From Chlorobiales bacterium (lineage in GTDB: Bacteria; Bacteroidota; Chlorobiia; Chlorobiales; Chlorobiaceae), in assembly GCA_022360355.1 (NCBI GenBank), contig JAKSCY010000513.1:1-6467 (forward strand): a DNA stretch of 6,467 nt. The letters are read 5' to 3'. Both the position numbers and the translations under genes were made by a program. Of the stretch, positions 1 through 6,467 are shown piece by piece; positions within the stretch are counted from its first letter, which is position 1, and each line of letters opens with the position of its first letter. The notes beneath the pieces are model-generated. The model searched no databases, had not been told where the DNA came from, and worked only from the letters and a program-made list of their open reading frames with translations.

Positions 1-756
1 AATTTCTTCGAGGGAAGCATTGCCTGCTCTCTCGCCGATGCCGTTGATCGAACACTCTGCCTGTCTTGCTCCATTTTCGACGGAACTGAGCGTATTTGCC
101 ACGGCAAGTCCAAGGTCATTGTGGCAGTGAACACTGATAACCGCCTGGTCTATGTTTTGAACACGTTGTTTCAGGCCGGCGATTTTTCTGCCGAACTCCG
201 AGGGCCAGGTATAGCCTGTAGTGTCGGGAATATTCACCGTCGAAGCACCGGCAGCTATGACCGCCTCTATGATCTCGGCTAAATACACCGGGTCGGTTCT
301 TCCGGCATCTTCCGCAGAGAATTCAACATCATCTGCAAAGGTTCTGGCGAAGGTAACTGCGTCTACCGCCATTTTCAGGATGGTTTGCTGTTTTTCCGCA
401 AGTGTTTTACCATACCTGTCGTGGCCGAACTTGCCCATGATATGAATATCCGATGTACTGATAAAGGTATGGATCCTCGGATATTGTGCGTTCCGTAATG
501 CGTCATGGGCGCTTTTGATGTCGTTTTCCACAGCCCTGCTGAGCGCTGCGACAATTTTGCCGGACTCATCGCCGACCTGCCGGACTGCTTCGAACTGAAG
601 CGGGGAAGACGCAGGAAACCCTGCTTCAATGATATCGACATTGAGCTTTTCAAGCTGCCTTGCTATCTCGACCTTTTCCTGCAGGTTGAGGGATGCTCCC
701 GGTGACTGTTCACCGTCGCGCAAGGTTGTGTCAAATATCAGTACCTTTTCTTTCAC
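1..756 (-). CDS. leuA: 2-isopropylmalate synthase, N-terminal 252 residues (partial, runs off left edge)
   Basis: First committed enzyme of leucine synthesis: it condenses acetyl-CoA with 2-ketoisovalerate to give 2-isopropylmalate in the cytoplasm. I translated this frame by hand. It starts with GTG at 754-756 and stays open for 252 codons to base 1. The N-terminus carries the DTTLRDGEQ signature (residues 9-17). The HCHND motif is at 210-214 and NGIGERAGN at 238-246, giving metal ligands Asp14, His210, His212 and Asn246 by family knowledge. The run RIHTFISTS (94-102) and overall colinearity with E. coli LeuA favour LeuA over citramalate or homocitrate synthase. An in-frame TGA lies two codons upstream, so GTG is the only plausible start. 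The start is 17 bases after the leuB stop and no Shine-Dalgarno sequence is visible. The linker and the C-terminal leucine-sensing domain lie outside the window, so feedback control cannot be judged. Confidence 0.95.
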   Translation of the reverse strand, partial: MKEKVLIFDTTLRDGEQSPGASLNLQEKVEIARQLEKLNVDIIEAGFPASSPLQFEAVRQVGDESGKIVAALSRAVENDIKSAHDALRNAQYPRIHTFISTSDIHIMGKFGHDRYGKTLAEKQQTILKMAVDAVTFARTFADDVEFSAEDAGRTDPVYLAEIIEAVIAAGASTVNIPDTTGYTWPSEFGRKIAGLKQRVQNIDQAVISVHCHNDLGLAVANTLSSVENGARQAECSINGIGERAGNASLEEI

Positions 757-773
757 GCTTCATCGGGTGATAA

Positions 774-1835
774 TTACGATGCCTCCAGGCTTGCTGTGAT
801 GGCATCGGTGATTTCTGTTGTCGATACGACACTGTCGCCGGGATTTGCGATGTCGGCGGTACGCATTCCGGACTCGAGGGTCTTTTCAATCGCCTTGTAA
901 ATGTCGTCGGCAATGTGCTGCATCGAAAAGCTGTGCTCGAACATCATGGCAACCGAAGCAATGGTTGCTATGGGGTTTGCCTTGTTCTGACCGGCAATAT
1001 CGGGCGCGCTGCCGTGAATCGGTTCATAGAGTGCATGTTTGCTTCCGATACTTGCCGAGGGGAGCATCCCGAGGCTGCCTGTGATCATGCCTGAAATGTC
1101 GCTGAGAATGTCTCCGAAAAGGTTTTTGGTGACAATCACGTCGAACTGCTTCGGGTCGCGGACAACCTGCATCGCTGCATTGTCGACATACATGTCGCTG
1201 AGTTCGACCTCCGGGAATTCCTTGTGCACTTCGTGGACGATGTTTCTCCAGAATTGAGAGCACTCCAGTACGTTTGCCTTGTCGATCGAGACGAGCTGTT
1301 TTTTCCGTTTCATGGCTGTTTCAAAAGCAAGGCGTGCAATCCGCTCGACCTCATATTTTTCATACACCATGGTGTTCCAGCCCCTGTTTTCATCATACCC
1401 TCTGGGCTGGCCGAAATAGATGCCCCCGGTCAATTCCCTGATGACCATGAAGTCTGTCCCCGAAAGGATGTCCGGTTTGAGTGACGAAGCATTGACAAGG
1501 GCGTCGTATACTTTCGCCGGGCGGAAGTTTGCAAAGAGGCCAAGTTCCTTGCGGATTCTGAGGAGTGCGGCCTCCGGCTTTTTCTCGTGCGGCAGGTTTT
1601 CCCACTTCGGGCCGCCGACAGCACCCAGCAGGACAGCGTCACAGTTCTTACAGGCCTCGAGTGTTTCTTCGGTGAGCATCTCGCCGTGAACATCGTAGGA
1701 TGCCCCGCCGAAAAGACGTTCCTCTATTGCGATTTCCAGGTCGTGCTTTTCCTCAAGTGCATTGATGACCTGTACAGCACTGGCGACAACCTCGGAACCG
1801 ATGCCGTCGCCTGGTATGGTTACTATTTTGAACAT
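774..1835 (-). CDS. leuB: 3-isopropylmalate dehydrogenase
   Basis: It oxidises and decarboxylates 3-isopropylmalate to 2-ketoisocaproate with NAD+ in the leucine branch. The protein is 353 residues, the normal length, and appears complete. Substrate and catalytic residues align with the well-studied Thermus enzyme, shifted by one: Arg95, Arg105, Arg133, Tyr140, Lys186, and metal-binding Asp218, Asp242 and Asp246. NLFGDILSDISG spans 238-249. The cofactor region EPIHGSAPDIAG (271-282) has Asp279-Ile280, the pattern expected for NAD+ and not NADP+, which separates it from isocitrate dehydrogenase. Tartrate dehydrogenases are related, but the operon context supports LeuB. The ATG is 11 bases after the ilvC stop, behind an A-rich stretch (TTAAAGA) and no true Shine-Dalgarno sequence. 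Confidence 0.97.
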   Translation of the reverse strand: MFKIVTIPGDGIGSEVVASAVQVINALEEKHDLEIAIEERLFGGASYDVHGEMLTEETLEACKNCDAVLLGAVGGPKWENLPHEKKPEAALLRIRKELGLFANFRPAKVYDALVNASSLKPDILSGTDFMVIRELTGGIYFGQPRGYDENRGWNTMVYEKYEVERIARLAFETAMKRKKQLVSIDKANVLECSQFWRNIVHEVHKEFPEVELSDMYVDNAAMQVVRDPKQFDVIVTKNLFGDILSDISGMITGSLGMLPSASIGSKHALYEPIHGSAPDIAGQNKANPIATIASVAMMFEHSFSMQHIADDIYKAIEKTLESGMRTADIANPGDSVVSTTEITDAITASLEAS

Positions 1836-1846
1836 TCTTTAAGACA

Positions 1847-2839
1847 TTATTTTTTCAAAAGCCAGCTCATCATTTCGCGCAGTTTCGATCCGATCTTCTC
1901 GATCGGATGGCCTGCATTTGATTCGCACAGTTTTTTCATTTCCGGATAACCGGCGTTGCATTCGTCGATGAACTCTTTGGCAAACCTTCCGTCCTGTACC
2001 TCTTCGAGGATTTTTTTCATCTCTGCCTTGACGGCGGGTGTAATGACTCTCGGGCCGCGTGTCATGCCTCCGTACTCGGCAGTATCGCTGACGGAATAGT
2101 TCATCCGCGACAGGCCGCCTTCATAATAAAGGTCGACAATGAGCTTCAGTTCATGCATACATTCAAAATAAGCAAGCTCTGCCGGGTAGCCTCCTTCAAT
2201 AAGCGTTTCAAATCCGGCCTTGATGAGCTCTGCAGAACCGCCGCAGAGAACGGCCTGTTCGCCGAAAAGATCTGTTTCGGTCTCGTCTTTGAATGTTGTT
2301 TCAATAACGCCGGCTTTGGTGCCGCCGAGGCCTTTTGCCCATGCCAGCGCCTGCTGTTTCGTGTCGCCCGTATAATCCTGATACACTGCGATGAGGCAGG
2401 GAACACCGTTGCCCTGGGTGAACGTGCGGCGGACAAGATGACCGGGACTTTTCGGGGCGATCATCATGACGTTTACGGTTTCAGGCGGTACAATCTGGCT
2501 GTAATGGATATTGAAACCGTGAGCAAAAGCCAGGGTGTTTCCGGCTTCAAGGTTCGGCGCGATTTCCGTCTCATAGATGCTTTTCTGGTACTGGTCAGGG
2601 AGAAGAACCATGACGATATCGGCCCACTTGACCGCATCGGCAATTGTATTGACATCAAGGCCGTTTTCCCTTGCTTTGGCGCACGAGGAACTGTCCGGTC
2701 TCAGGCCGACGCAGACGTTGAGACCGCTTTCTTTAAGGTTCAGGGCGTGAGCGTGGCCCTGGCTGCCGTAGCCGAGAACGGCGATATTTTTCCCCTGCAG
2801 GTGTTTCAGGTCAGCGTCCTGCTCGTAATAAACGTTCAT
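1847..2839 (-). CDS. ilvC: Ketol-acid reductoisomerase, short (class I) form
   Basis: It isomerises and reduces 2-acetolactate or 2-aceto-2-hydroxybutyrate to the dihydroxy acid, using Mg2+ and normally NADPH. At 330 residues it is the short class I form. The Rossmann motif [13 protein letters not shown] is at residues 23-35. The cofactor loop after GL (45-46) reads RPDSSS; its serines fit NADPH use, which is inferred. The catalytic set falls on the standard class I numbering: His107, Lys130, Asp190, Glu194, Glu226, Glu230 and Ser251. The C-terminal knotted domain is complete and ends in a Lys pair. It is the fourth gene of the operon, 37 bases after ilvH, the widest gap here. The protein closely resembles my recollection of Chlorobium IlvC, which is the main basis for the taxonomic guess. 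Confidence 0.98.
   Translation of the reverse strand: MNVYYEQDADLKHLQGKNIAVLGYGSQGHAHALNLKESGLNVCVGLRPDSSSCAKARENGLDVNTIADAVKWADIVMVLLPDQYQKSIYETEIAPNLEAGNTLAFAHGFNIHYSQIVPPETVNVMMIAPKSPGHLVRRTFTQGNGVPCLIAVYQDYTGDTKQQALAWAKGLGGTKAGVIETTFKDETETDLFGEQAVLCGGSAELIKAGFETLIEGGYPAELAYFECMHELKLIVDLYYEGGLSRMNYSVSDTAEYGGMTRGPRVITPAVKAEMKKILEEVQDGRFAKEFIDECNAGYPEMKKLCESNAGHPIEKIGSKLREMMSWLLKK
1888..1908. repeat. Perfect 8-bp inverted repeat with 5-base loop inside ilvC
   Basis: ATCCGATC at 1888-1895 and GATCGGAT at 1901-1908 are exact reverse complements separated by TTCTC. In the ilvC mRNA this would form an 8-bp hairpin with the loop GAGAA, about 40 bases before the stop codon. No T-run follows directly on the minus strand, so it is not an intrinsic terminator. 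It encodes part of the conserved [12 protein letters not shown] segment, so it may simply be a result of codon choice. Confidence 0.5.
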
Positions 2840-2876
2840 GTGCTCTATGTTATTTTGATGTTATGTGAAAAAAAAC
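2840..2876 (-). other. ilvH-ilvC intergenic spacer with T8 tract
   Basis: This 37-base spacer is the longest non-coding stretch in the window. Read on the minus strand it begins just after the ilvH TGA with a G, then eight T (2875-2868), followed by an A-rich stretch up to the ilvC ATG. There is no Shine-Dalgarno sequence and no clear promoter. A weak 5-bp stem (2888-2892 with 2903-2907) lies in the end of ilvH, but it is 12 bases from the T-run, too far and too weak for a standard terminator. Confidence 0.4.
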
Positions 2877-3356
2877 TCAGCTCTCGCCACGGGTCATTGC
2901 TACCGTGCCGGAGCGGGCGATTTCCCTGATGCCGAGGGGTCTGAACATGTCGATGGTTGTATTGATCTTGTCCGGTGAACCGACGACCTCAATAGTAATG
3001 GATTTTTGTTTTATATCCACGACTTTTGCCTTAAAAACGTCGATCAGTTCGAAAATCTCCTGTTGCGTCTGTTTCCCGAGTTTCAGCGTCATCAGAAGCA
3101 GTTCTCTCGATACGTGTGGCTTGTGTGTGACATCGACAACCTTCAATGTGTCAACAAGCCGGTTAAGCTGCTTGAGTATCTGGCTGATGATGCTGTCGTC
3201 TCCTCTGGTGACTATCGTCATACGGGATATCTCATTGTCTTCTGTTTCGCCGATCGAGATGCTTTCGAGGTTGAACCCCCGCGCACTGAACATGGCGGCA
3301 ACCCTGTTGAGCGTCCCGAATTTGTTTTCGACCAGAACGGATATGATATGTTTCAT
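2877..3356 (-). CDS. ilvH: Acetolactate synthase small (regulatory) subunit
   Basis: Regulatory subunit of acetohydroxyacid synthase. It binds the IlvB catalytic subunit, raises its activity and usually confers valine inhibition. The protein is 159 residues, the usual bacterial length. An ACT domain covers about residues 3-76, beginning IISVLVEN. A second conserved domain, about 80-156, ends in the ARSG motif (147-150). Gly14 and Asn29 match the residues needed for valine sensitivity in E. coli IlvH, so feedback inhibition is predicted but not shown. The gene starts only 8 bases after the ilvB stop, which suits translational coupling of two subunits of one complex. The same family is named ilvN in many genomes, so the symbol is a naming choice. 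Confidence 0.95.
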   Translation of the reverse strand: MKHIISVLVENKFGTLNRVAAMFSARGFNLESISIGETEDNEISRMTIVTRGDDSIISQILKQLNRLVDTLKVVDVTHKPHVSRELLLMTLKLGKQTQQEIFELIDVFKAKVVDIKQKSITIEVVGSPDKINTTIDMFRPLGIREIARSGTVAMTRGES

Positions 3357-3364
3357 AGCTTCAG

Positions 3365-5086
3365 TTATACCATTGTTTTAGGATTCAGCCTTTCAAAAAG
3401 CATTTCCGAAATTGATGCACCCGCCGGTACCATGGGAAAAACCATGTCTTTTTTTATCACCTTGAACTCTACAAAAACAGGGCCTTCGTTGTAGGCAAGC
3501 GCTTCTTCGATGGCATGCTTCGCTTCCGCGGGATTCGAAGCGCTGAACGCCTTGACCCCGAACGCTTCGGCAACGCGGACAAAGTCAGGGTTGCTCTGCT
3601 GAAGGTCGGTGAACGAGTACTTTTCCTGATGAAACAGTTCCTGCCACTGGCGGACCATACCGAGAAAATTGTTGTTGATCAGGAAAAGCTTGACCGGCAG
3701 TTTGTAATGAACCGCTGTAACAAGCTCCTGGATATTCATCATGAATCCGCCATCGCCGCAGAACAGGACAACAGGTCTGTCGTGAACCCCGAATGCAGCG
3801 CCGATTGCCGCAGGGAGACCATAGCCCATCGTTCCGAGTCCTCCGCTTGTAATAATCGAGCGCGGGCTGGTGAATTTGTAGTACTGGGCTGTCCACATCT
3901 GGTGCTGCCCGACATCGGTCGCAACAACAGCCTTTCCTCGCGTCTGCCGGGAAACCTCGTCAATGACGAACTCGGTTTTGAGCGAGTTATCGTTATTCGT
4001 ATAGGTGAGCGGACACTGTTCCTGCCATTTTCCGATCTGTTCGAGCCATGGTTGCCGGTTTTCACTGGTTTTCGGCAGCGCTTCGAGGACACCCTCGAGG
4101 AAGTGCCGGGAATCACCGACAACAGGAAGATCGACCTTGACGTTCTTGTCGATATTTGTCGGGTCGATGTCGTTATGGATTTTATACGCGTGTGTTGCAA
4201 ACGTGTCAACCTTACCGGTTACCCTGTCGTCGAACCGTGCTCCGACCGAGATAAGCAGGTCGCAGTTGTTGATTGCCTGGTTGGCCCAGAATGTCCCGTG
4301 CATCCCGAGCATTCCCATGCTCAACGGGTGGTCGCCCGGAAATGCACCAAGGCCCTGAAGAGTCATGGTGACAGGAATTTCCTGTGCGACGGCGAGCTTT
4401 CTGAGCGCTTCCGAGGCATCCGAGGCAATGACGCCGCCACCGACATAGAGCAATGGCCGTTTTGCTTTTGCGATCATCTTCGCGGCTTTCTTTATCTGGT
4501 TTTCATGACCTTTGACTGTTGGCTTGAAACCACGAATGTCAACCTTCTCCGGCCAGTTGAAAACGCACTCGGAATTCAGGACGTCTTTCGGCAGATCAAC
4601 CAGAACCGGGCCCGGTCTTCCTTGTGTTGCCAGGTAAAAAGCCTTTCTTATCGTGGTTGCCAGGTCCTTGACATCCTTGACCAGAAAGTTGTGTTTTGTT
4701 ATCGGGCGGGTAATTCCTACTATATCGGCCTCCTGAAAGGCATCGTTGCCGATAAGGGCACTCGGTACCTGGCCGGTGAAAACAACGAGAGGAGAGGAGT
4801 CCATATAAGCGTTGGATATTCCCGTGACCGTATTGGTCGCACCCGGCCCCGACGTGACAAGGACAACTCCCGGCTTACCGGTTGCACGGGCATAGCCCTC
4901 CGCCATGTGCGTGGCGCCCTGTTCATGGCGAACAAGAATGTGCTTGATGTCTTCGACGTCGTAAAGGGTTTCATATACTTTCAGCAATGCGCCACCGGGA
5001 TAGCCGAAAATGTATTCGACATTTTCCCGGCGCAGGCATTCAAAAAATATTTCTGAGCCATTCATTTTCTGGCCGGATGTATGCAT
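3365..5086 (-). CDS. ilvB: Acetolactate synthase large (catalytic) subunit
   Basis: Thiamine-diphosphate and FAD enzyme that joins two pyruvates to 2-acetolactate, or pyruvate with 2-ketobutyrate, the first common step of valine, leucine and isoleucine synthesis. The protein is 573 residues with all three domains. The N-terminal pyrimidine-binding domain has FGYPGG (27-32) and the catalytic Glu55 in RHEQGA. The central FAD domain includes [12 protein letters not shown] (281-292). The C-terminal diphosphate-binding domain runs from GDGG (444-447) to the NNN at 471-473, with Asp445 and Asn472 as likely Mg2+ ligands. Pro108 and Trp481 sit at positions known as herbicide contacts in plant homologues; both are the sensitive type. 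The presence of a partner ilvH and the FAD motifs favour anabolic AHAS over catabolic AlsS. The start is ambiguous: ATG at 5084-5086 is the first after an in-frame TGA, but Met8 at 5063-5065 (MNGSEIF) is a reasonable alternative. Neither has a Shine-Dalgarno sequence. The gene begins 19 bases after ilvD. Confidence 0.97.
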   Translation of the reverse strand: MHTSGQKMNGSEIFFECLRRENVEYIFGYPGGALLKVYETLYDVEDIKHILVRHEQGATHMAEGYARATGKPGVVLVTSGPGATNTVTGISNAYMDSSPLVVFTGQVPSALIGNDAFQEADIVGITRPITKHNFLVKDVKDLATTIRKAFYLATQGRPGPVLVDLPKDVLNSECVFNWPEKVDIRGFKPTVKGHENQIKKAAKMIAKAKRPLLYVGGGVIASDASEALRKLAVAQEIPVTMTLQGLGAFPGDHPLSMGMLGMHGTFWANQAINNCDLLISVGARFDDRVTGKVDTFATHAYKIHNDIDPTNIDKNVKVDLPVVGDSRHFLEGVLEALPKTSENRQPWLEQIGKWQEQCPLTYTNNDNSLKTEFVIDEVSRQTRGKAVVATDVGQHQMWTAQYYKFTSPRSIITSGGLGTMGYGLPAAIGAAFGVHDRPVVLFCGDGGFMMNIQELVTAVHYKLPVKLFLINNNFLGMVRQWQELFHQEKYSFTDLQQSNPDFVRVAEAFGVKAFSASNPAEAKHAIEEALAYNEGPVFVEFKVIKKDMVFPMVPAGASISEMLFERLNPKTMV

Positions 5087-5105
5087 GAGTCATTATTGTT
5101 TAATG

Positions 5106-6467
5106 TTAACAAGCCGGATTTTGTAAAATCGCTCCGGTGCTTGCAGACGTAACCATTTGTGAATATCGTGCGAGGTATCCTTTGGTGATTTTCGGGATAA
5201 ATGCAGGAACCTCTGCCAGTCTTTTTTCAATTGTTTCATCGGTCAGATCTACCGAAATCACCCTGTTCGGCAGATCAACGGTGACCATGTCGCCGCTCCG
5301 GATTGCTGCTATCGGTCCTTTTTCAGCCGCCTCGGGTGAAATATGCCCGACACATGCTCCCCGCGATCCTCCGGAGAACCGCCCGTCGGTAATGAGCGCA
5401 ACGGAATCGCCGAGACCGCGTCCCATTATTGCGCTGGTGGGGGAGAGCATTTCAGGCATTCCCGGTCCACCTTTCGGCCCTTCGTAACGGATAACCACAA
5501 CATCACCTGCGACCACGTCTCCATTCATAATGCCGGTAATTGCATCGTCCTGACACTCATATACTTTCGCCGGACCGGTGTGGTGCATCATCGATTCGCT
5601 CACTGCGCCGGTTTTGACAACGGCGCCTTCAGGGGCAAGATTGCCGTAGAGCACTGCAAGTCCTCCGGTGTATGCATAGGGAGAATCGACGGAGCGAATA
5701 ACCGACGGGTCCCGTATGACGGCGTTTTCAATATTTTCCCCGAGCGTTTTACCCGTAACAGTCGGCCTGGAAAGGTCGAGCAATCCGTCGATTTTCGACA
5801 GCTCCTTCAGTATGGCTGAAATACCCCCTGCACGGTCGACATCCTCGATATGCACGTCCTGCGTTGCAGGGCTGACTTTGCAGATATACGGTGTTTTTGA
5901 CGAAAGCTCGTTGAGTTCTGAAAAGTCAAACGTTACCTCGGCCTCATTGGCAATAGCCAGTGTGTGCAGTATTGTGTTTGTGCTGCCACCCATAGCAAAG
6001 TCAAGCGCAAAAGCATTAAGCAGCGATTTTCTTGAAAGGATGTCGCGAGGTTTGATATCTTTTTCAACCAGGTCAATGATACGTCTGGAAGCTTCTCTGA
6101 CCAACTCCTCTCTTCCGGGGTCCACCGCAAGTACCGTTCCGTTTCCCGGAAGCGCGAAGCCAAGCGCTTCACAGAGGCAGTTCATGGAGTTTGCCGTAAA
6201 CATTCCCGAACAGGAGCCGCAGGTCGGGCAAGCGTGGTCTTCGATAATACCGAGTTCCTCCTGGCTGATCGCGCCGTTACTGTGACGGCCGACAGCTTCG
6301 AAAACCGATATCAGATCAACGGTTTCACCCGAAGGCGTGCGCCCTTTTTTCATTGGGCCGCCGGAGACAAAAATAACCGGAATATTCATGCGAACGGCAG
6401 CCATCATCATGCCCGGTGTTATCTTGTCACAGTTTGGAATACAGACGAGACCGTCGAGGCGGTGAGC
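5106..6467 (-). CDS. ilvD: Dihydroxy-acid dehydratase, C-terminal 453 residues (partial, 5' end off right edge)
   Basis: Iron-sulfur enzyme that dehydrates 2,3-dihydroxy-isovalerate and 2,3-dihydroxy-3-methylvalerate to the 2-keto acids that precede valine and isoleucine. The frame is open to the right edge. The 19 codons upstream of the first ATG (6408-6410) encode conserved sequence including [11 protein letters not shown], so that ATG is internal and not the start. By comparison with the family about 105-110 N-terminal residues are missing, including the first cluster cysteine. Visible are cluster ligands Cys13 (NCDK) and Cys86 (CGSCSG), 73 residues apart as in characterised enzymes, Mg2+-site Asp14 and Lys15, and [10 protein letters not shown] (361-370) with the proposed catalytic serine. 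The end, with [12 protein letters not shown], is typical. Phosphogluconate dehydratase is related, but the operon context and motifs favour IlvD. It is the first gene seen in the operon. Confidence 0.97.
   Translation of the reverse strand, partial: AHRLDGLVCIPNCDKITPGMMMAAVRMNIPVIFVSGGPMKKGRTPSGETVDLISVFEAVGRHSNGAISQEELGIIEDHACPTCGSCSGMFTANSMNCLCEALGFALPGNGTVLAVDPGREELVREASRRIIDLVEKDIKPRDILSRKSLLNAFALDFAMGGSTNTILHTLAIANEAEVTFDFSELNELSSKTPYICKVSPATQDVHIEDVDRAGGISAILKELSKIDGLLDLSRPTVTGKTLGENIENAVIRDPSVIRSVDSPYAYTGGLAVLYGNLAPEGAVVKTGAVSESMMHHTGPAKVYECQDDAITGIMNGDVVAGDVVVIRYEGPKGGPGMPEMLSPTSAIMGRGLGDSVALITDGRFSGGSRGACVGHISPEAAEKGPIAAIRSGDMVTVDLPNRVISVDLTDETIEKRLAEVPAFIPKITKGYLARYSQMVTSASTGAILQNPAC

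Noticed and set aside
375..653. 92-codon minus-strand frame inside leuA
   Set aside because: It is out of frame with the continuous 252-codon leuA reading, which carries all the conserved motifs.
2153..2929. 258-codon open frame on the plus strand opposite ilvC
   Set aside because: It has the same in-register antisense relation, to ilvC, and no recognisable protein features. The sense strand encodes a complete ketol-acid reductoisomerase.
4307..4322. 6-bp perfect inverted repeat GAGCAT-TCCC-ATGCTC inside ilvB
   Set aside because: It is short, lies within the conserved MGMLGMHG coding segment, has no T-run and no special position. Chance pairs of this size are expected in several kilobases.
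3515..5056. 513-codon open frame on the plus strand opposite ilvB
   Set aside because: It is in exact codon register with ilvB and results from missing TTA, CTA and TCA codons. Its translation has no recognisable domain and is rich in Arg, Asp and Cys, as expected of an antisense shadow.
6408..6410. ATG as a possible ilvD start
   Set aside because: The 19 codons upstream are in frame and encode the conserved Fe-S cysteine motif [11 protein letters not shown], so this Met is internal and the true start lies off the window.
1..6467. Mobile element, CRISPR array, tRNA or riboswitch
   Set aside because: I looked on both strands and found no direct repeat arrays, transposase-like reading, cloverleaf or leader. 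More than 98 percent of the window is accounted for by six housekeeping genes.

Overview
The window is almost entirely coding, and every real gene is on the minus strand. It holds one branched-chain amino acid biosynthesis operon, read from right to left: ilvD (5' end cut off by the right edge), ilvB, ilvH/ilvN, ilvC, leuB, leuA (3' end cut off by the left edge). The gaps between genes are only 19, 8, 37, 11 and 17 bases, so the six genes are very probably co-transcribed. The promoter, any leader or attenuator, and the terminator must lie outside the window.

The genes form a nearly complete route. IlvB with IlvH makes acetolactate or acetohydroxybutyrate. IlvC isomerises and reduces it. IlvD dehydrates the product to the 2-keto acids of valine and isoleucine. 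LeuA then condenses 2-ketoisovalerate with acetyl-CoA to open the leucine branch, and LeuB carries out its oxidative step. Not seen are leuC/leuD (isopropylmalate isomerase), ilvE (transaminase) and a source of 2-ketobutyrate (ilvA or cimA). Some of these could lie beyond the left edge.

The likely source is a green sulfur bacterium (Chlorobiaceae; Chlorobium, Chlorobaculum or Prosthecochloris type). I infer this from how closely the IlvC protein resembles what I remember of Chlorobium IlvC and from the roughly balanced base composition. I ran no search, so the genus is open. All catalytic and metal-binding residues I could index are in place, and no gene shows a frameshift or internal stop.

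I see no mobile element, CRISPR array, RNA gene or unknown system. This is an ordinary housekeeping region, and the observations listed as findings are small: a GTG start on leuA behind an out-of-frame ATG, no Shine-Dalgarno sequence at any start, a perfect inverted repeat near the end of ilvC, and complete avoidance of three codons in most of ilvB.
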